Assembly (NCBI GenBank): GCA_029935275.1
Contig: JAOZKQ010000057.1
Span: 1 to 10,220 of the forward strand
Length of the DNA stretch: 10,220 bases
Direction of reading: 5' to 3'
From: Bacteroidales bacterium
GTDB taxonomy: Bacteria; Bacteroidota; Bacteroidia; Bacteroidales; VadinHA17
The notes under the pieces are model-generated. The model ran no database searches. It was not told the origin of the DNA and saw only the letters and a list, made by a program, of their open reading frames with translations. Position numbers and translations under genes: made by a program. Of the stretch, positions 1 to 6,722 are shown one piece after another; position 1 is the stretch's first letter, and each line of letters starts with the position of its first letter.

Positions 1-21
1 GTTTTTATATTCCAAAAACAT
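1..21 (-). CDS. Possible start of a further minus-strand gene (7 codons visible)
   Basis: On the minus strand an ATG at 21-19 opens a frame that runs off the window edge, reading MFLEYKN. It lies about 30 bases after the stop of a short open frame that follows rfbB, so it is placed where the next gene of the cluster could begin. Seven codons are not enough to recognise a family, and no ribosome binding site is visible. It may be a real gene start or chance. Confidence 0.2.
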
Positions 22-49
22 AACTCTTTGACTCTTTAACCCTTCGACA

Positions 50-139
50 TTAATTCATTGTAATCAAAGTATCGGGCTTGCCATAATCATCTCCGGGTGT
101 TCCCCAAAGGAATACAGCAATATATTTTCCTATCTTTTC
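50..139 (-). other. 29-codon open frame overlapping the 3' end of rfbB, possible gene remnant
   Basis: A minus-strand frame without ATG runs from an in-frame stop (142-140) to a TAA at 52-50, overlapping the last codons of rfbB in another frame. It includes a protein-like stretch, IAVFLWGTPGDDYGKPDTLI, with Trp, Gly-Pro and acidic residues rather than the low-complexity Lys/Asn/Ile expected from random AT-rich DNA. It has no start codon near its beginning, so it would have to be the tail of a decayed or displaced gene. I do not recognise the family, and chance is a real alternative. Confidence 0.2.
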
Positions 140-1191
140 TTATATTGGTCATCATAATACTTCTCATAATCACCTGAAATCACATTTTGTAACCACTCAT
201 TATTATTAAGATACCAGTCCACCGTTTTAGCCATTCCTGTTTCAAAATCCAGTGTAGGCTTCCAACCCAGCTCCTGTGAAATTTTCGTAGAATCTATTGC
301 ATATCTTAAATCATGGCCGGCCCGGTCTTTTACAAATGTAATTAACTTATGTGATGTTCCAGATTTGCGATTCAATCTAATATCCATGATTTCGCATAAC
401 TTAATGATCAGGTCAATATTTTTCCATTCATTGTTGCCACCTATATTATAAGTTTGCCCTTTTTGCCCTGCATGATATACCTGATCAATGGCCAGGGCGT
501 GGTCTTCCACATATAGCCAGTCTCTGATATTTTCACCTTTTCCATAAACCGGAATGGGGCTCATGTTTAGAATATTATTTATTACCAGAGGAATAAGCTT
601 CTCAGGAAATTGGTTTGATCCGTAATTATTAGAGCAATTTGAAATAACTACCGGAAGTTTGTAAGTGTGATAAAAGGCTCTGACAAGATGATCGGAGCTT
701 GCTTTTGATGCAGAATAGGGGCTTCGTGGACTGTATGGTGTTTCTTCAGTAAACAGGCCTGTATCTCCAAGTGATCCATAAACTTCATCGGTTGAGATAT
801 GATAAAAACAATCCAGTAGCTTGCCCTTATTAATTTGCTCCTGGGCAGCAAAAAGCAGGTTCCCTGTCCCTACAACATTTGTATGGATAAATTCCATTGG
901 ATTTGTTATAGACCGGTCAACATGCGATTCCGCAGCCAGATGAATAACCCCGTTAAAATGGTATTTTTCAAATAGGTCCTTTAAGAATTGCTGATTAACA
1001 ATATCTCCTTTTATAAAGATGTAATTTGGAGCATCTTCAATGTCTTTAAGGTTCTCAAGATTCCCTGCATAAGTAAGTTTATCAAGGTTATAGACTTGAT
1101 AATGAGGATAGTTTTTTACAAACCTTCGTGTCACATGAGAACCAATAAATCCGGCTCCCCCGGTTATTAATATTTTTTTTACAGCTTTCAT
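130..1191 (-). CDS. rfbB: dTDP-glucose 4,6-dehydratase
   Basis: This cytosolic extended short-chain dehydrogenase (SDR) converts dTDP-glucose to dTDP-4-keto-6-deoxyglucose, the branch point to dTDP-rhamnose and other 6-deoxyhexoses. At 353 residues it has the family's normal length. Visible signatures are the NAD-binding GGAGFIG at about 11-17, the HLAAESHVDRS segment at 84-94 typical of RfbB, the STDEVYG motif at 133-139 carrying the catalytic Thr134-Asp135-Glu136, and the YSASK Tyr159/Lys163 pair. The RDWLYVEDH segment near 223-231 is also diagnostic. It starts 12 bases after the galE stop, so the two are very likely co-transcribed. The partner genes rfbA, rfbC and rfbD are not in the window, so the final sugar (rhamnose, fucosamine-type or other) cannot be named. 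Confidence 0.96.
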   Translation of the reverse strand: MKAVKKILITGGAGFIGSHVTRRFVKNYPHYQVYNLDKLTYAGNLENLKDIEDAPNYIFIKGDIVNQQFLKDLFEKYHFNGVIHLAAESHVDRSITNPMEFIHTNVVGTGNLLFAAQEQINKGKLLDCFYHISTDEVYGSLGDTGLFTEETPYSPRSPYSASKASSDHLVRAFYHTYKLPVVISNCSNNYGSNQFPEKLIPLVINNILNMSPIPVYGKGENIRDWLYVEDHALAIDQVYHAGQKGQTYNIGGNNEWKNIDLIIKLCEIMDIRLNRKSGTSHKLITFVKDRAGHDLRYAIDSTKISQELGWKPTLDFETGMAKTVDWYLNNNEWLQNVISGDYEKYYDDQYKKR

Positions 1192-1203
1192 AAAAATAGA
1201 AAT

Positions 1204-2241
1204 TTAATTCTGAGGATTCAGACTTCGATAATGTTTTTCCCATTCCCATGCCGTTTTTACAGCTTCATCCAGCGTGCTTAAGGTTCTCCAGCCAAGTTCA
1301 TCATTTGCCAGGCTGGTATCTGCCCAAATTTGCTCAATATCTCCGGCCCTGCGATCTACCACTTCATAGTTTAGTTTTTTACCTGAAACTTTTTCAAATG
1401 ATTGTATCATTTCAAAAACGGAAACGCCATTACCTGTTCCCAGGTTGAAAACTTCAAATTCAGCTTTATTTTTGCCTGCCAGTAAACGTTCAATAGCAAC
1501 AACATGTGCCTTAGCCAGGTCAACAACATGAAGATAATCACGAATAGCTGATCCATCGGGTGTATTATAATCACTGCCAAAAACACGTAATTTCTCCCGG
1601 ATGCCAATTCCTGTTTGAGTAACAAAAGGAACAAGGTTGTCCGGTATTCCTAGTGGTAGTTCCCCTATCAGAGTTGAAGGATGAGCCCCGATAGGATTAA
1701 AATACCTGAGCGAAATTGCTTTATTAAAGTCAGATGTAAAAATCGTATCCCTGATGATCTCTTCTGAAACTTGTTTTGTATTACCATATGGAGAGGAAGC
1801 CGGTAATATCGGTGTGTTTTCGGTAACGGGAAGTGTTTTTGCCTGTCCATAAACCGTGCAGGAAGATGAAAACACCAGGTTTGGAACATGATATCTTTCC
1901 ATACTTTCCAGAATATTCATTAAGGAAACCAGGTTATTCCGGTAATATTTTAATGGATTTTCAACGGATTCCCCAACAGCTTTTGAAGCTGCAAAATGAA
2001 TAACAGCAGAAATATCAATGTTCTCTTTAAAAAATGCATCAACTTTTTCTCTGTCACAAAGGTCAAATTTTTCAAAAGCTGGCCTGGCACCTGTAATAGC
2101 CTGAATACCATCCAGTGATTCAATTCTTGAATTGGAGAGATTATCAATAATAACAACTTCATAGTTTTTCTCAAGGAGTTCCACAACAGTATGTGAGCCA
2201 ATATAACCTGCACCTCCTGTAACTAATATTTTTGAATTCAT
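1204..2241 (-). CDS. galE: UDP-glucose 4-epimerase (GalE)
   Basis: GalE interconverts UDP-glucose and UDP-galactose, and in some members the N-acetyl forms, using tightly bound NAD. The 345-residue protein is of the usual length. It shows GGAGYIG at 9-15, HFAASKAVGES at 82-92, SSSCTVYG at 125-132 with the catalytic Ser127 position, and the YGNTK motif with Tyr152 and Lys156. RYFNPIGAHPS (179-189) and RDYLHVVDLA (234-243) are characteristic of true GalE rather than other SDR epimerases. It lies just upstream of rfbB in the same direction. Its own upstream region is the nested repeat element at 2278-2638, leaving only 36 bases between the start codon and the repeat, so its promoter may lie in or beyond the element. 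Whether it also acts on UDP-GlcNAc cannot be judged by eye. Confidence 0.95.
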   Translation of the reverse strand: MNSKILVTGGAGYIGSHTVVELLEKNYEVVIIDNLSNSRIESLDGIQAITGARPAFEKFDLCDREKVDAFFKENIDISAVIHFAASKAVGESVENPLKYYRNNLVSLMNILESMERYHVPNLVFSSSCTVYGQAKTLPVTENTPILPASSPYGNTKQVSEEIIRDTIFTSDFNKAISLRYFNPIGAHPSTLIGELPLGIPDNLVPFVTQTGIGIREKLRVFGSDYNTPDGSAIRDYLHVVDLAKAHVVAIERLLAGKNKAEFEVFNLGTGNGVSVFEMIQSFEKVSGKKLNYEVVDRRAGDIEQIWADTSLANDELGWRTLSTLDEAVKTAWEWEKHYRSLNPQN

Positions 2242-2277
2242 AAGATGGGATTGATTTAAACCTCAAATTTACAAATA

Positions 2278-2296
2278 ATACCGTTTCAAATACTTA
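2278..2296 (+). repeat. Left terminal inverted repeat of the outer element
   Basis: These 19 bases (ataccgtttcaaatactta) are matched exactly in reverse complement by 2620-2638. After this arm the match breaks, and resumes in the pair 2473-2483 / 2604-2614, so the left side carries additional bases, including the inner insertion, that the right side lacks. Confidence 0.85.
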
Positions 2297-2311
2297 ATAG
2301 TTAAGAAAAGT

Positions 2312-2320
2312 ACTAAGTAG
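2312..2320 (+). repeat. Left copy of the 9-bp direct repeat (putative target-site duplication)
   Basis: actaagtag here is identical to 2460-2468 and abuts the inner element exactly at both ends. A related 8-mer, actaagta, also occurs at 2618-2625 in the outer right end, so chance similarity from the outer repeat is a weaker alternative explanation. Confidence 0.6.
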
Positions 2321-2459
2321 AGTTTGTCTATAAAGTCCAACTTCTGCGTTGTTACTCAAAATCTAAATCCTCATCCCGATTTTCGGGACTGCGGGTTAAA
2401 TTTATCGCACGCCTTGAATTTGAACTTTCTAGTTCAAACTCCCGACATTATGGACACAC
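2321..2459. mobile_element. Inner MITE-like element inserted within the outer element
   Basis: About 139 bases with imperfect terminal inverted repeats: gtttgtctataaagtc at 2322-2337 pairs with the complement of gacattatggacacac at 2444-2459 (13 of 16 positions match). It is bounded on both sides by the same 9-mer, actaagtag, at 2312-2320 and 2460-2468, as expected of a target-site duplication. Inside are two compact hairpins, tcccga/tcggga (2374-2388) and tttgaact/agttcaaa (2419-2438). It has no coding potential. The right end appears to have diverged, suggesting the copy is no longer active. The parent transposon family is not recognised. Confidence 0.6.
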
Positions 2460-2468
2460 ACTAAGTAG
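2460..2468 (+). repeat. Right copy of the 9-bp direct repeat (putative target-site duplication)
   Basis: actaagtag, identical to 2312-2320, follows directly after the inverted right end of the inner element. Confidence 0.6.
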
Positions 2469-2521
2469 TGCCTGCAAGAAAACACCTCTTTTTTAAGTCT
2501 TTGATAAGAAGGCGTCAAAGA

Positions 2522-2582
2522 CAAGGCTTTCGAAGTCTTGAGAACCAAGGAGTTTACTTTCGTAAATGACTGTTTTCAAGAC
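2522..2582. repeat. Nested hairpins inside the outer element
   Basis: Several complementary segments lie close together. gtcttgagaac at 2535-2545 pairs with gttttcaagac at 2572-2582 with one mismatch and encloses a smaller stem, tttac (2553-2557) with gtaaa (2562-2566), around a TTTC loop. An alternative stem uses caaggctt (2522-2529) with aagtcttg (2533-2540). cgtcaaa at 2513-2519 also pairs with tttgacg at 2598-2604 around the whole group. This could be transposon end structure, a folded RNA, or a transcription attenuator in the operon. Which one cannot be told from one copy. Confidence 0.5.
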
Positions 2583-2619
2583 GAGGGTAACGCAGTATTT
2601 GACGTTTTCTTGCAAAGAC

Positions 2620-2638
2620 TAAGTATTTGAAACGGTAT
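2620..2638 (-). repeat. Right terminal inverted repeat of the outer element
   Basis: An exact reverse complement of 2278-2296. It ends 32 bases before the stop codon of the 6-dehydrogenase gene, so the insertion leaves that reading frame intact. Confidence 0.85.
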
Positions 2639-2670
2639 CAAGAAACTAATTCCTAAAAAATGCGGATAAA

Positions 2671-3960
2671 TTATAAACTCCAGTAATTCAAATTTTTGAT
2701 TTTCCCCCTGTAAATGCCTTTTATGTCAACTAAAACACCTTTATCATTAAGAATGGATTTGAAATATGTCTCATCCAGTCCCAGGTATTCATTATGGTTC
2801 ACTGCTACTACAACGGCATGGTAATTCCTGCCATTTTTTTCTCTCAATTCAAAACCATACTCATTTTTAACTTCTTTTGAATCTGCATGGGGGTCTATAA
2901 CATCAACTTTTAACCCAAATGATTGGAGCTCGTTAACGATATCTACAACCTTTGAGTTCCGGATATCACTTACATTCTCTTTGAATGTAGTTCCCATAAC
3001 AAGTACCTGGGGGTCTTTCATGTTAATATCAGAAGCAATTAATTTTTTCACTACCTGTTTAGCTACATAGCCACCCATGGAGTCATTAATAAACCGACCT
3101 GAATTGATCATCTGGGCATGATAACCAAGCTCTCTTGCTTTATAAGTAAGATAATAAGGGTCAACACCAATGCAATGTCCTCCAACAAGGCCTGGGAAAA
3201 ATTTAAGAAAATTCCACTTAGTTCCTGCAGCCTCAAGGACCTCATATGTATTGATGCCCATACGACTAAAAATAATGGATAGTTCGTTCATAAACCCAAT
3301 ATTAATATCGCGTTGGGTATTTTCGATTATTTTAGCCGCTTCAGCAACTTTTATTGAGCTTGCTCTGTGAATACCAGCCGTAATGATCAGTTCATAGGTT
3401 TTGGCAATTTCTTCCAAAGATTCATCATCACTTCCTGAAACAACCTTGACAATTTTGGTAAGGGTATGCTCATGATCTCCAGGATTAATTCTTTCTGGTG
3501 AAAAACCGACTTTAAAATCTTCCTGAAACTTTAAACCGGATACTTCTTCAAGCAAAGGAATACATTCCTCTTCAGTACAGCCTGGATACACAGTTGACTC
3601 ATAAACTACATAATCTCCTTTTTTAAGAACCTTCCCTACTGTTTTGGTAGCAGCAAGTAATGGTGTAAGGTCAGGCAGGTTATGGTCATCAATGGGTGTA
3701 GGAACTGCCACAATGTGAAAGGAGGCGTCTTTCAGGTCATCTGGATTAGAGGTGAGAAGAATATCTGTATTGTCAAATGCTTCCGGAGGAAGTTCATTAC
3801 TGGGGTCAATCTTTTTCTTCATTAACTCAACCCTTTCCGGCTTAATATCAAAACCTATTACGGGAACTTTTTTTGCAAATTCCAGGGCAATAGGAAGCCC
3901 TACATATCCCAATCCGATAAGTGAAATAGATTTCTTTTTGTCTTTAATTTCCTGATACAT
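2671..3960 (-). CDS. wbpA: UDP-N-acetylhexosamine 6-dehydrogenase (WbpA/TviB/WbpO family)
   Basis: This NAD-dependent enzyme oxidises C6 of a UDP-HexNAc, most likely UDP-GlcNAc, to the uronic acid in two steps through a thioester on cysteine. The 429-residue protein has the expected three parts: an N-terminal Rossmann domain with GLGYVG at 16-21, a central region with ESTVYPGCTEEE at 121-132, FSPERINPGD at 153-162 and KVAEAAKIIENTQRD at 204-218, and the active-site GGHCIGVDPYY with Cys263, followed by the C-terminal NAD-like domain with GTTFKENVSDIRNS. These motifs resemble TviB of the Vi antigen pathway strongly. It starts 12 bases after the 3-dehydrogenase gene and follows its partners wbpE, wbpD and wbpB, so the role as first enzyme of the diacetamido-uronic acid pathway is inferred. 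UDP-GalNAc as substrate (as in WbpO) cannot be excluded. Confidence 0.9.
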   Translation of the reverse strand: MYQEIKDKKKSISLIGLGYVGLPIALEFAKKVPVIGFDIKPERVELMKKKIDPSNELPPEAFDNTDILLTSNPDDLKDASFHIVAVPTPIDDHNLPDLTPLLAATKTVGKVLKKGDYVVYESTVYPGCTEEECIPLLEEVSGLKFQEDFKVGFSPERINPGDHEHTLTKIVKVVSGSDDESLEEIAKTYELIITAGIHRASSIKVAEAAKIIENTQRDINIGFMNELSIIFSRMGINTYEVLEAAGTKWNFLKFFPGLVGGHCIGVDPYYLTYKARELGYHAQMINSGRFINDSMGGYVAKQVVKKLIASDINMKDPQVLVMGTTFKENVSDIRNSKVVDIVNELQSFGLKVDVIDPHADSKEVKNEYGFELREKNGRNYHAVVVAVNHNEYLGLDETYFKSILNDKGVLVDIKGIYRGKIKNLNYWSL

Positions 3961-3972
3961 AATATATTTTTT

Positions 3973-4929
3973 TTAATCAATAAGTTTACATAAGGGATGA
4001 TAATCTCCTTTCAGCCCAACAGGCCTTGAGTTTCTTATGTTATAAACAGTTTCAATCGGACTTCGAACCTGATCTATGCCAAAGCCATTTCCGGCTAAAA
4101 TATTTTCATAGCTTCTGGTATGAAGGTCAGTAAACCCATCACTGAATTCAAATTCCTCACCATCCAGTTTTAACGATCTGTAAGTCCGGTATCCTTTTTG
4201 TGTAATTTCTTTTGGAATATCATTATAGTCCACACTTAACAACCACCTGACCCGGGCATTTTTTAAGCGCAGGTAACCGGCTACTTTATTATCTTTTGAA
4301 ATGTGAACTATATTTTCAGTAATATCACCAAATATCCAGGATAACATATCAAAAAAGTGAACCCCAATATTGGTGGCAACTCCACCAGATTTGGAATGGT
4401 CTCCTTTCCAGGAGAAAAAATACCAGTTACCCCGGCTGGTTATATAAGTCAGGTCAATATCGTATATCTTATCTTTTGGTCCATCTTCTATTCTCTTTTT
4501 AAGTTCAATAACTGAAGGGTGTAACCGAAGCTGAAGAATATTAAAAACTTTTTTACCTGTTTCCTGTTCGAATTCCTGAAGAGCATCTACATTCCAGGGA
4601 TTAAGTACCATAGGCTTTTCACAAATGGCATCGGCCTGGTGCCGTAAAGCAAAACGGATATGTGAATCATGTAAATAGTTAGGAGAGCAAATACTAACAT
4701 AATCAGTATGTTGATTCTCCCTTTTTAGCTTGTCCAGATGTCTGTCAAAGCGTTCAAACTCGACAAAAAAGTCAGCTTTAGGAAAATACTGATCAATGAT
4801 TCCTACGCTGTCAAAAACATCAAGTGCAGCATTCATATTGTTTCCCGTTTCTTTGATAGCTTTAAGATGCTTTACGGCAATATAGCCGGCTACACCAATT
4901 AGGGCAAAATTTTTTGGGGAAGGGTTCAT
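3973..4929 (-). CDS. wbpB: UDP-GlcNAcA 3-dehydrogenase, Gfo/Idh/MocA family (WbpB/WlbA-like)
   Basis: WbpB oxidises C3 of UDP-N-acetylglucosaminuronic acid to the 3-keto sugar that the paired aminotransferase then uses. The N-terminus reads NFALIGVAGYIAVKHLKAIK (7-26), the WbpB/WlbA-type nucleotide-binding start. DYVSICSPNYLHDSHI follows at 76-91, and the family EKP motif carries the catalytic Lys105. LTYITSRGNWY (160-170) and GGVATNIGVHFFDML (182-196) with His191 and Asp194 are WlbA-type substrate-site segments. At 318 residues it has normal length. The start ATG was kept because the Rossmann motif begins only six residues later. A 74-base AT-rich gap separates it from wbpD upstream, the longest spacing within the four-gene set; the next gene, wbpA, follows after 12 bases. 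Confidence 0.92.
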   Translation of the reverse strand: MNPSPKNFALIGVAGYIAVKHLKAIKETGNNMNAALDVFDSVGIIDQYFPKADFFVEFERFDRHLDKLKRENQHTDYVSICSPNYLHDSHIRFALRHQADAICEKPMVLNPWNVDALQEFEQETGKKVFNILQLRLHPSVIELKKRIEDGPKDKIYDIDLTYITSRGNWYFFSWKGDHSKSGGVATNIGVHFFDMLSWIFGDITENIVHISKDNKVAGYLRLKNARVRWLLSVDYNDIPKEITQKGYRTYRSLKLDGEEFEFSDGFTDLHTRSYENILAGNGFGIDQVRSPIETVYNIRNSRPVGLKGDYHPLCKLID

Positions 4930-5003
4930 TTTTTTATTTTCAAATGATAATTAAAAGTAATATAAAGTTTAGGATAATATTAGTATTTTTTGACGAACAA
5001 GCA

Positions 5004-5585
5004 TTATTTATTGATGATTGAAACATTTCCTTCCTTCAATAAATATTTTTCTTTACTCTCAGGACAAATAGCAATATTGTTTTCATCAAAATGAAGCCGG
5101 TGGCCAAACTTGCTCATAAAACCAACATGACGGCTCGGATTCCCTACAACCAGGGAGAAAGGCTTTACATCTTTTGTAACAACGGCACCGGCACCAATAA
5201 AGGAATATTCTCCAAGGTTAATCCCACAAATAATAGTTGCATTTGCACCTATAGATGCGCCTTTTGACACCAGTGTTCTTAAATACTCATTTTTGCGGAT
5301 AACGGCACTACGCGGGTTGATCACATTGGTAAAAACCATGGATGGTCCCAGAAACACATCATCTTCGCATATAACACCAGTGTATATACTTACATTATTT
5401 TGCACTTTTACATTTTCCCCTAGAACCACATCCGGGGAAACAACCACATTTTGCCCAATATTGCAATTATTACCTATTTGGCAATTGGTCATAATATGGG
5501 TAAAATGCCAGATTCGACAACCATTACCAATTTGGCAACCTTCATCAATAACGGCAGATTCATGTGCAAAATAGTTTTTTTTCAT
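5004..5585 (-). CDS. wbpD: UDP-3-amino-sugar N-acetyltransferase, left-handed beta-helix (WbpD/WlbB-like)
   Basis: WbpD transfers acetyl from acetyl-CoA to the 3-amino group of UDP-GlcNAc(3NH2)A, giving the 2,3-diacetamido sugar. The 193-residue protein is built of hexapeptide repeats from about residue 8 to 150 (for example IDEGCQIGNGCRI, CQIGNNCNIGQNVVVSPDVV, IGANATIICGINLGEYSFIG), the mark of the left-handed beta-helix acyltransferases that work as trimers. The VFTNVINPRSAV segment at 84-95 interrupts the helix as in WbpD/WlbB and carries Asn87, aligned by eye with the asparagine thought important there. A short C-terminal tail (GHRLHF...ICPESKEKYLL) is also typical. Its start lies three bases after the wbpE stop, suggesting translational coupling. 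Assignment to N- rather than O-acetylation rests on the neighbours. Confidence 0.92.
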   Translation of the reverse strand: MKKNYFAHESAVIDEGCQIGNGCRIWHFTHIMTNCQIGNNCNIGQNVVVSPDVVLGENVKVQNNVSIYTGVICEDDVFLGPSMVFTNVINPRSAVIRKNEYLRTLVSKGASIGANATIICGINLGEYSFIGAGAVVTKDVKPFSLVVGNPSRHVGFMSKFGHRLHFDENNIAICPESKEKYLLKEGNVSIINK

Positions 5586-5588
5586 AAT

Positions 5589-6722
5589 TTATAAAATATT
5601 CAGTATTTCAGTAAGTGTAGAGCTTATATGATGAATCTGCTTACTTGTTAGTTCTGTATGAATGGGAAGTGAAATAACGGATTCACTAAGTTCATTGCTT
5701 ACTTTAAAATTTGTTTCGTTATAATCTGCATTGGCATAAGCCTTTTGCCTGTGTATAGGTATCGGATAATAAATCATGGCAGGAACATTCCGTTCCATCA
5801 TTTTCTTTTGCAGCAGGTTTCTGTCAATATCTTTGGTTCTCAGTGTATATTGATGATAAATATGATTTGACCAGGAGACTTTTTGTGGAACGATAAGATT
5901 CTTATGATCTCCCAGAATTTTATCATATTGTCCGGCAGCTACCTGACGTGAGCTATTATATTCATCCAGGTATTTCAGTTTTACATTTAATATGGCAGCC
6001 TGAATAGTGTCAAGGCGTGAGTTTACACCAATGTAGTCATGATAATAACGGGTTTTCATCCCATGGTTAACTATGTATTTTAATTTCTCAGCCAGCTCAT
6101 CATTATTTGTAAAAATGGCACCAGCATCACCATAAGCACCCAGGTTTTTTGATGGGAAAAATGAAGTGCATCCAATATCACCAATAGTACCGGCCTTTTT
6201 CTTTTCTCCAGAGTCAAAAAAGTATGATGCTCCGGTAGCCTGAGCTGTATCTTCAATAACGCTTATGCCATATTTATTAGCAATTCTTAGAATTTCTTCC
6301 ATGTTTGCACATTGACCAAACAAATGAACCGGAATAATAGCTTTTGTATTTTCATTTATGGCTTGTTCAAGAGCTTCTGTGTCAATGGTGAAATTATTTG
6401 GATCAACATCTACAAGTCTTGGTTTCAGACCAAGAAGGGCAATTGTTTCCACAGTTGCAACAAAAGTGAAATCTGGTGTAATAACTTCATCACCTGGCTT
6501 TAGGCCCAGTGACATTAGGGCTACCTGAAGCGCATCTGTACCATTCCCACAGGGAATTACATGTTTGACCCCCAGATATTCCTCTAAATTACTGGCAAAA
6601 TCATTGACCTCAGGTCCATTAATAAATGCTGCTGATTCCAATACTTTGTGGATGGCCTGCTCAATCTCGGGTTTTATTTTATCATACTGACCCTTAAGGT
6701 CAACCATACTGATTTTTTCCAT
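5589..6722 (-). CDS. wbpE: PLP-dependent UDP-3-keto-GlcNAcA 3-aminotransferase, DegT/DnrJ/EryC1/StrS family (WbpE-like)
   Basis: WbpE moves an amino group, normally from glutamate, onto C3 of the 3-keto sugar made by WbpB. The 377-residue protein has the family's length. Seen are VDLKGQY near the N-terminus (7-13), CGNGTDALQVAL at 58-69, TPDFTFVATVETI at 82-94, HLFGQCANM at 133-141, VIEDTAQATGA at 155-165 with the PLP-contacting Asp158 and Gln161, and SFFPSKNLGAYGDAGAIFT at 187-205 in which Lys192 is the Schiff-base lysine. It is the first gene of the minus-strand cluster, transcribed away from the divergent spacer, and is followed by wbpD with only three bases between. Met6 is an alternative start; there is no Shine-Dalgarno sequence to decide. 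Other DegT enzymes act on different sugars, so the substrate is inferred from the neighbours. Confidence 0.93.
   Translation of the reverse strand: MEKISMVDLKGQYDKIKPEIEQAIHKVLESAAFINGPEVNDFASNLEEYLGVKHVIPCGNGTDALQVALMSLGLKPGDEVITPDFTFVATVETIALLGLKPRLVDVDPNNFTIDTEALEQAINENTKAIIPVHLFGQCANMEEILRIANKYGISVIEDTAQATGASYFFDSGEKKKAGTIGDIGCTSFFPSKNLGAYGDAGAIFTNNDELAEKLKYIVNHGMKTRYYHDYIGVNSRLDTIQAAILNVKLKYLDEYNSSRQVAAGQYDKILGDHKNLIVPQKVSWSNHIYHQYTLRTKDIDRNLLQKKMMERNVPAMIYYPIPIHRQKAYANADYNETNFKVSNELSESVISLPIHTELTSKQIHHISSTLTEILNIL

Larger units (their letters stand above)
2278..2638. mobile_element. Outer non-coding element with 19-bp perfect terminal inverted repeats (MITE-like)
   Basis: The left end (2278-2296, ataccgtttcaaatactta) is an exact reverse complement of the right end (2620-2638). 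A second inverted pair lies further in: tgcaagaaaac at 2473-2483 against its complement at 2604-2614. No ORF of coding quality lies within, so there is no transposase; this fits a miniature inverted-repeat element or a solo remnant. A TA dinucleotide flanks the inner CCG...CGG ends on both sides, which could be a TA target duplication, but no longer flanking duplication is visible. It fills most of the space between galE and the 6-dehydrogenase gene. The family is not recognised. Genome copy number would settle whether it is mobile. Confidence 0.65.

Noticed and set aside
2278..2638. CRISPR-like array or riboswitch in the spacer upstream of galE.
   Set aside because: There are no regularly spaced repeats with unique spacers, and the paired ends plus the flanking 9-mers fit insertion elements better than a known riboswitch.
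4930..5003. Separate promoter for wbpB in the 74-base gap after wbpD.
   Set aside because: On the minus strand only a TACTTTTA near-match to the -7 box is seen, without a TTG partner, so the support is too weak.
5293..5574. Plus-strand open frame of 93 codons opposite wbpD.
   Set aside because: It is a shadow of the hexapeptide-repeat coding frame on the other strand and has no recognisable features.
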